This document shows, in pieces, positions 7,301-7,429 of a DNA stretch of 7,429 bases. Numbering within the stretch: the first letter of the stretch is position 1; the number at the start of each line of letters is the position of its first letter. The position numbers and the translations under genes were made by a program. The stretch comes from Ekhidna sp. (lineage in GTDB: Bacteria; Bacteroidota; Bacteroidia; Cytophagales; Cyclobacteriaceae). The stretch lies in assembly GCA_013214445.1 (NCBI GenBank), contig JABSPG010000187.1:1-7429 (forward strand), given 5' to 3'. The notes under the pieces were generated by a model. The model saw only the letters and a list, made by a program, of their open reading frames with translations, was not told the DNA's origin and ran no database searches.

Positions 7301-7429
7301 GAAATACAAGTCACTTGGAGTACACCAGGAGTAGGATATGTAAAAGTAACAGAAGACAATTCTGCACTTGGAGGTTCTCCAGGTGGGTGCGGTTTGGGAG
7401 CACCTCAGCAAGTCAGTGTTCAGTATAAT
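4307..7429 (+). CDS. Large secreted LamG/beta-helix/PKD-like protein, 3'-truncated
   Basis: An ATG at 4307 opens a frame that stays open for 1041 codons to the window edge. The start is supported by a signal peptide directly after it and a promoter just upstream. Order of parts: signal peptide (1-19); GPGGVSSNLVYWLRAD opening a LamG/concanavalin-like domain (about 29-279) that closes with the typical DFSGDIAELIYFNREINE and YLSSKYDI; a second conserved region (about 281-436) with RSWYVDVTG and DGYYTLGT; a G8-like or beta-helix opening with NGNWNAGATWNTGTVPP (452-468); beta-helix units (about 617-758); a GRVVGNIRRW...FPVG segment (770-920); and a PKD-like domain with TYNWEVVGG (939 to the edge). 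The LamG-like part suggests carbohydrate or protein binding. No catalytic residues were recognised. The missing C-terminus would be expected to hold more PKD-like domains and a T9SS sorting signal. It shares modules with the gene upstream. Confidence 0.93.
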   Translation, partial: MKNIISTTFFLLLTYFSLAQVGPGGVSSNLVYWLRADRDVNFPGGNGNATVWSDQSGNGNNAEDNQGGVEPTFRLSNSLLNNASSINFSANNAELEIPNDASINDGDQTAATINVVFSTPSEVINGDQVIYEQGGGTAGMIFYLNGNGTTMDLYMGVYINGDTDADYTFTSIPVNANTGYIATLTFSAGPLVGYLNNSSLGFSSIVDNSGGDPTSPLLSHTGNINIGNNGDAINQGAGVVIAQDSDFSGDIAELIYFNREINELERNLVTTYLSSKYDIATTNDLYTVGDQTANGDFDLGLVAVGNDGSNSLTSSDNSDGFILTESTALTSGQYIIAAHDDRGAVGVASDVPGGVELRLDRSWYVDVTGATNGILTFDVGELASNNAPTVTDYVLLSRAANTGDFTNTGLTPSLVNTDQIQFTVTSLNDGYYTLGTTDASNSVLDVFSVANGNWNAGATWNTGTVPPDASSARISANTTVTITNDDVIGNLVIEENATLNIQDGDPLSIDGNLTLNGKGTFTTSGNQQDDDNALFIFAADVTIAPSADLTIQNLDASNNKSVGINDNVTVTNQGSISISPDLIGLSATSSWINDENSSLSVLGGLLVTGQLTASATGNTVSYLSENAEAIKEPEGATNPYYNLVVGGTDIKNLASDIQVNDITINSILVSNDFNISVEGDWANNGAYTEGLGSVSFIDGPDNNHLISGTVNEVLYDLTVSTNNAITLSNSITIGNNLTIADGATITTGSQVVTIGTDATTIGSYTPSSTGRVVGNIRRWVNATGTSYLFPVGSAAEYRPASISFDNLNNGTVEISFVEEFPGTISSTIDDNGYNLNNTYSEGYWSVQEANGLSTTSYSVFLTANGFTSFPIDADTRIVSRELNGSTWSTSGAHSTVSFSSPTVQRTNVPLIAREFALAVQDDCLQTSTSAIAGSTDVCDDTPTQTYSVTGEATSTYNWEVVGGTITAITNAPGAETASGAGTNGDPSVVANIPGVATSEIQVTWSTPGVGYVKVTEDNSALGGSPGGCGLGAPQQVSVQYN
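6155..6580 (+). repeat. Two beta-helix repeat units in the second gene
   Basis: Units begin at 6155 (GNTVSYLSENAEAIKE) and 6380 (GSVSFIDGPDNNHLISG), 75 codons apart. Each has the same central core as the upstream gene: YYNLVVGG in the first and LYDLTVST in the second, followed by a strand such as GNNLTIADGATIT. The match in landmarks with the units at 2104-2805 indicates a shared module family in the two proteins. Confidence 0.65.

Noticed and set aside
5381..7359. Minus-strand frames at 5381-5563, 6579-6854 and 7171-7359
   Set aside because: All are antisense to the second gene, whose plus-strand frame is uninterrupted from 4307 to the edge with recognisable domains.
1..7429. CRISPR array, transposon, tRNA or rRNA, or defence system
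   Set aside because: No short direct repeats with regular spacers, transposase motifs, terminal inverted repeats with target duplications, or RNA gene signatures were seen. The repeats present are protein-level modules.

Overview
The window looks like chromosomal DNA from a member of the Bacteroidota, probably an environmental Cytophagales- or Flavobacteriia-like bacterium. The main evidence is a type IX secretion system (T9SS) type A C-terminal sorting domain ending the first gene. Supporting signs are LamG-like, PKD-like and parallel beta-helix modules typical of secreted proteins of this phylum, a TAnnTTTG promoter box, and no Shine-Dalgarno sequence before the second gene. Family assignments come from motif recognition only; no database was searched.

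Layout: (1) Bases 1-3873, plus strand, hold the 3' part (1290 codons) of a very large repeat-built surface or secreted protein. Its frame is open to the window edge and its first residues lie inside a repeat copy, so the true start is upstream. The gene ends in three consecutive in-frame stops (TAG TGA TAA). (2) Bases 3880-4306 are intergenic: a strong intrinsic terminator (3929-3960), then about 300 bases with several inverted repeats and short overlapping open frames on both strands but no convincing gene, then a Bacteroidota-type promoter (-7 box at 4272-4279). (3) Bases 4307-7429, plus strand, hold the first 1041 codons of a second large secreted protein: signal peptide, LamG-like domain, a second conserved region, beta-helix repeats, an FPVG-containing segment and a PKD-like domain. 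It runs off the right edge. The two genes are separated by a terminator and a promoter, so they are probably separate transcription units.

The two proteins share the beta-helix repeat type (an [FY]xNLxV-like core in units of about 75-80 residues) and the segment centred on FPVG, so they look like mosaics of one module set. The expected route is Sec export (signal peptide visible only in the second), then T9SS passage across the outer membrane and attachment or release (sorting domain visible only in the first). Adhesion or glycan binding is the likely role. No catalytic motif was recognised in either. The least explained part is the structured intergenic stretch at about 4054-4282.
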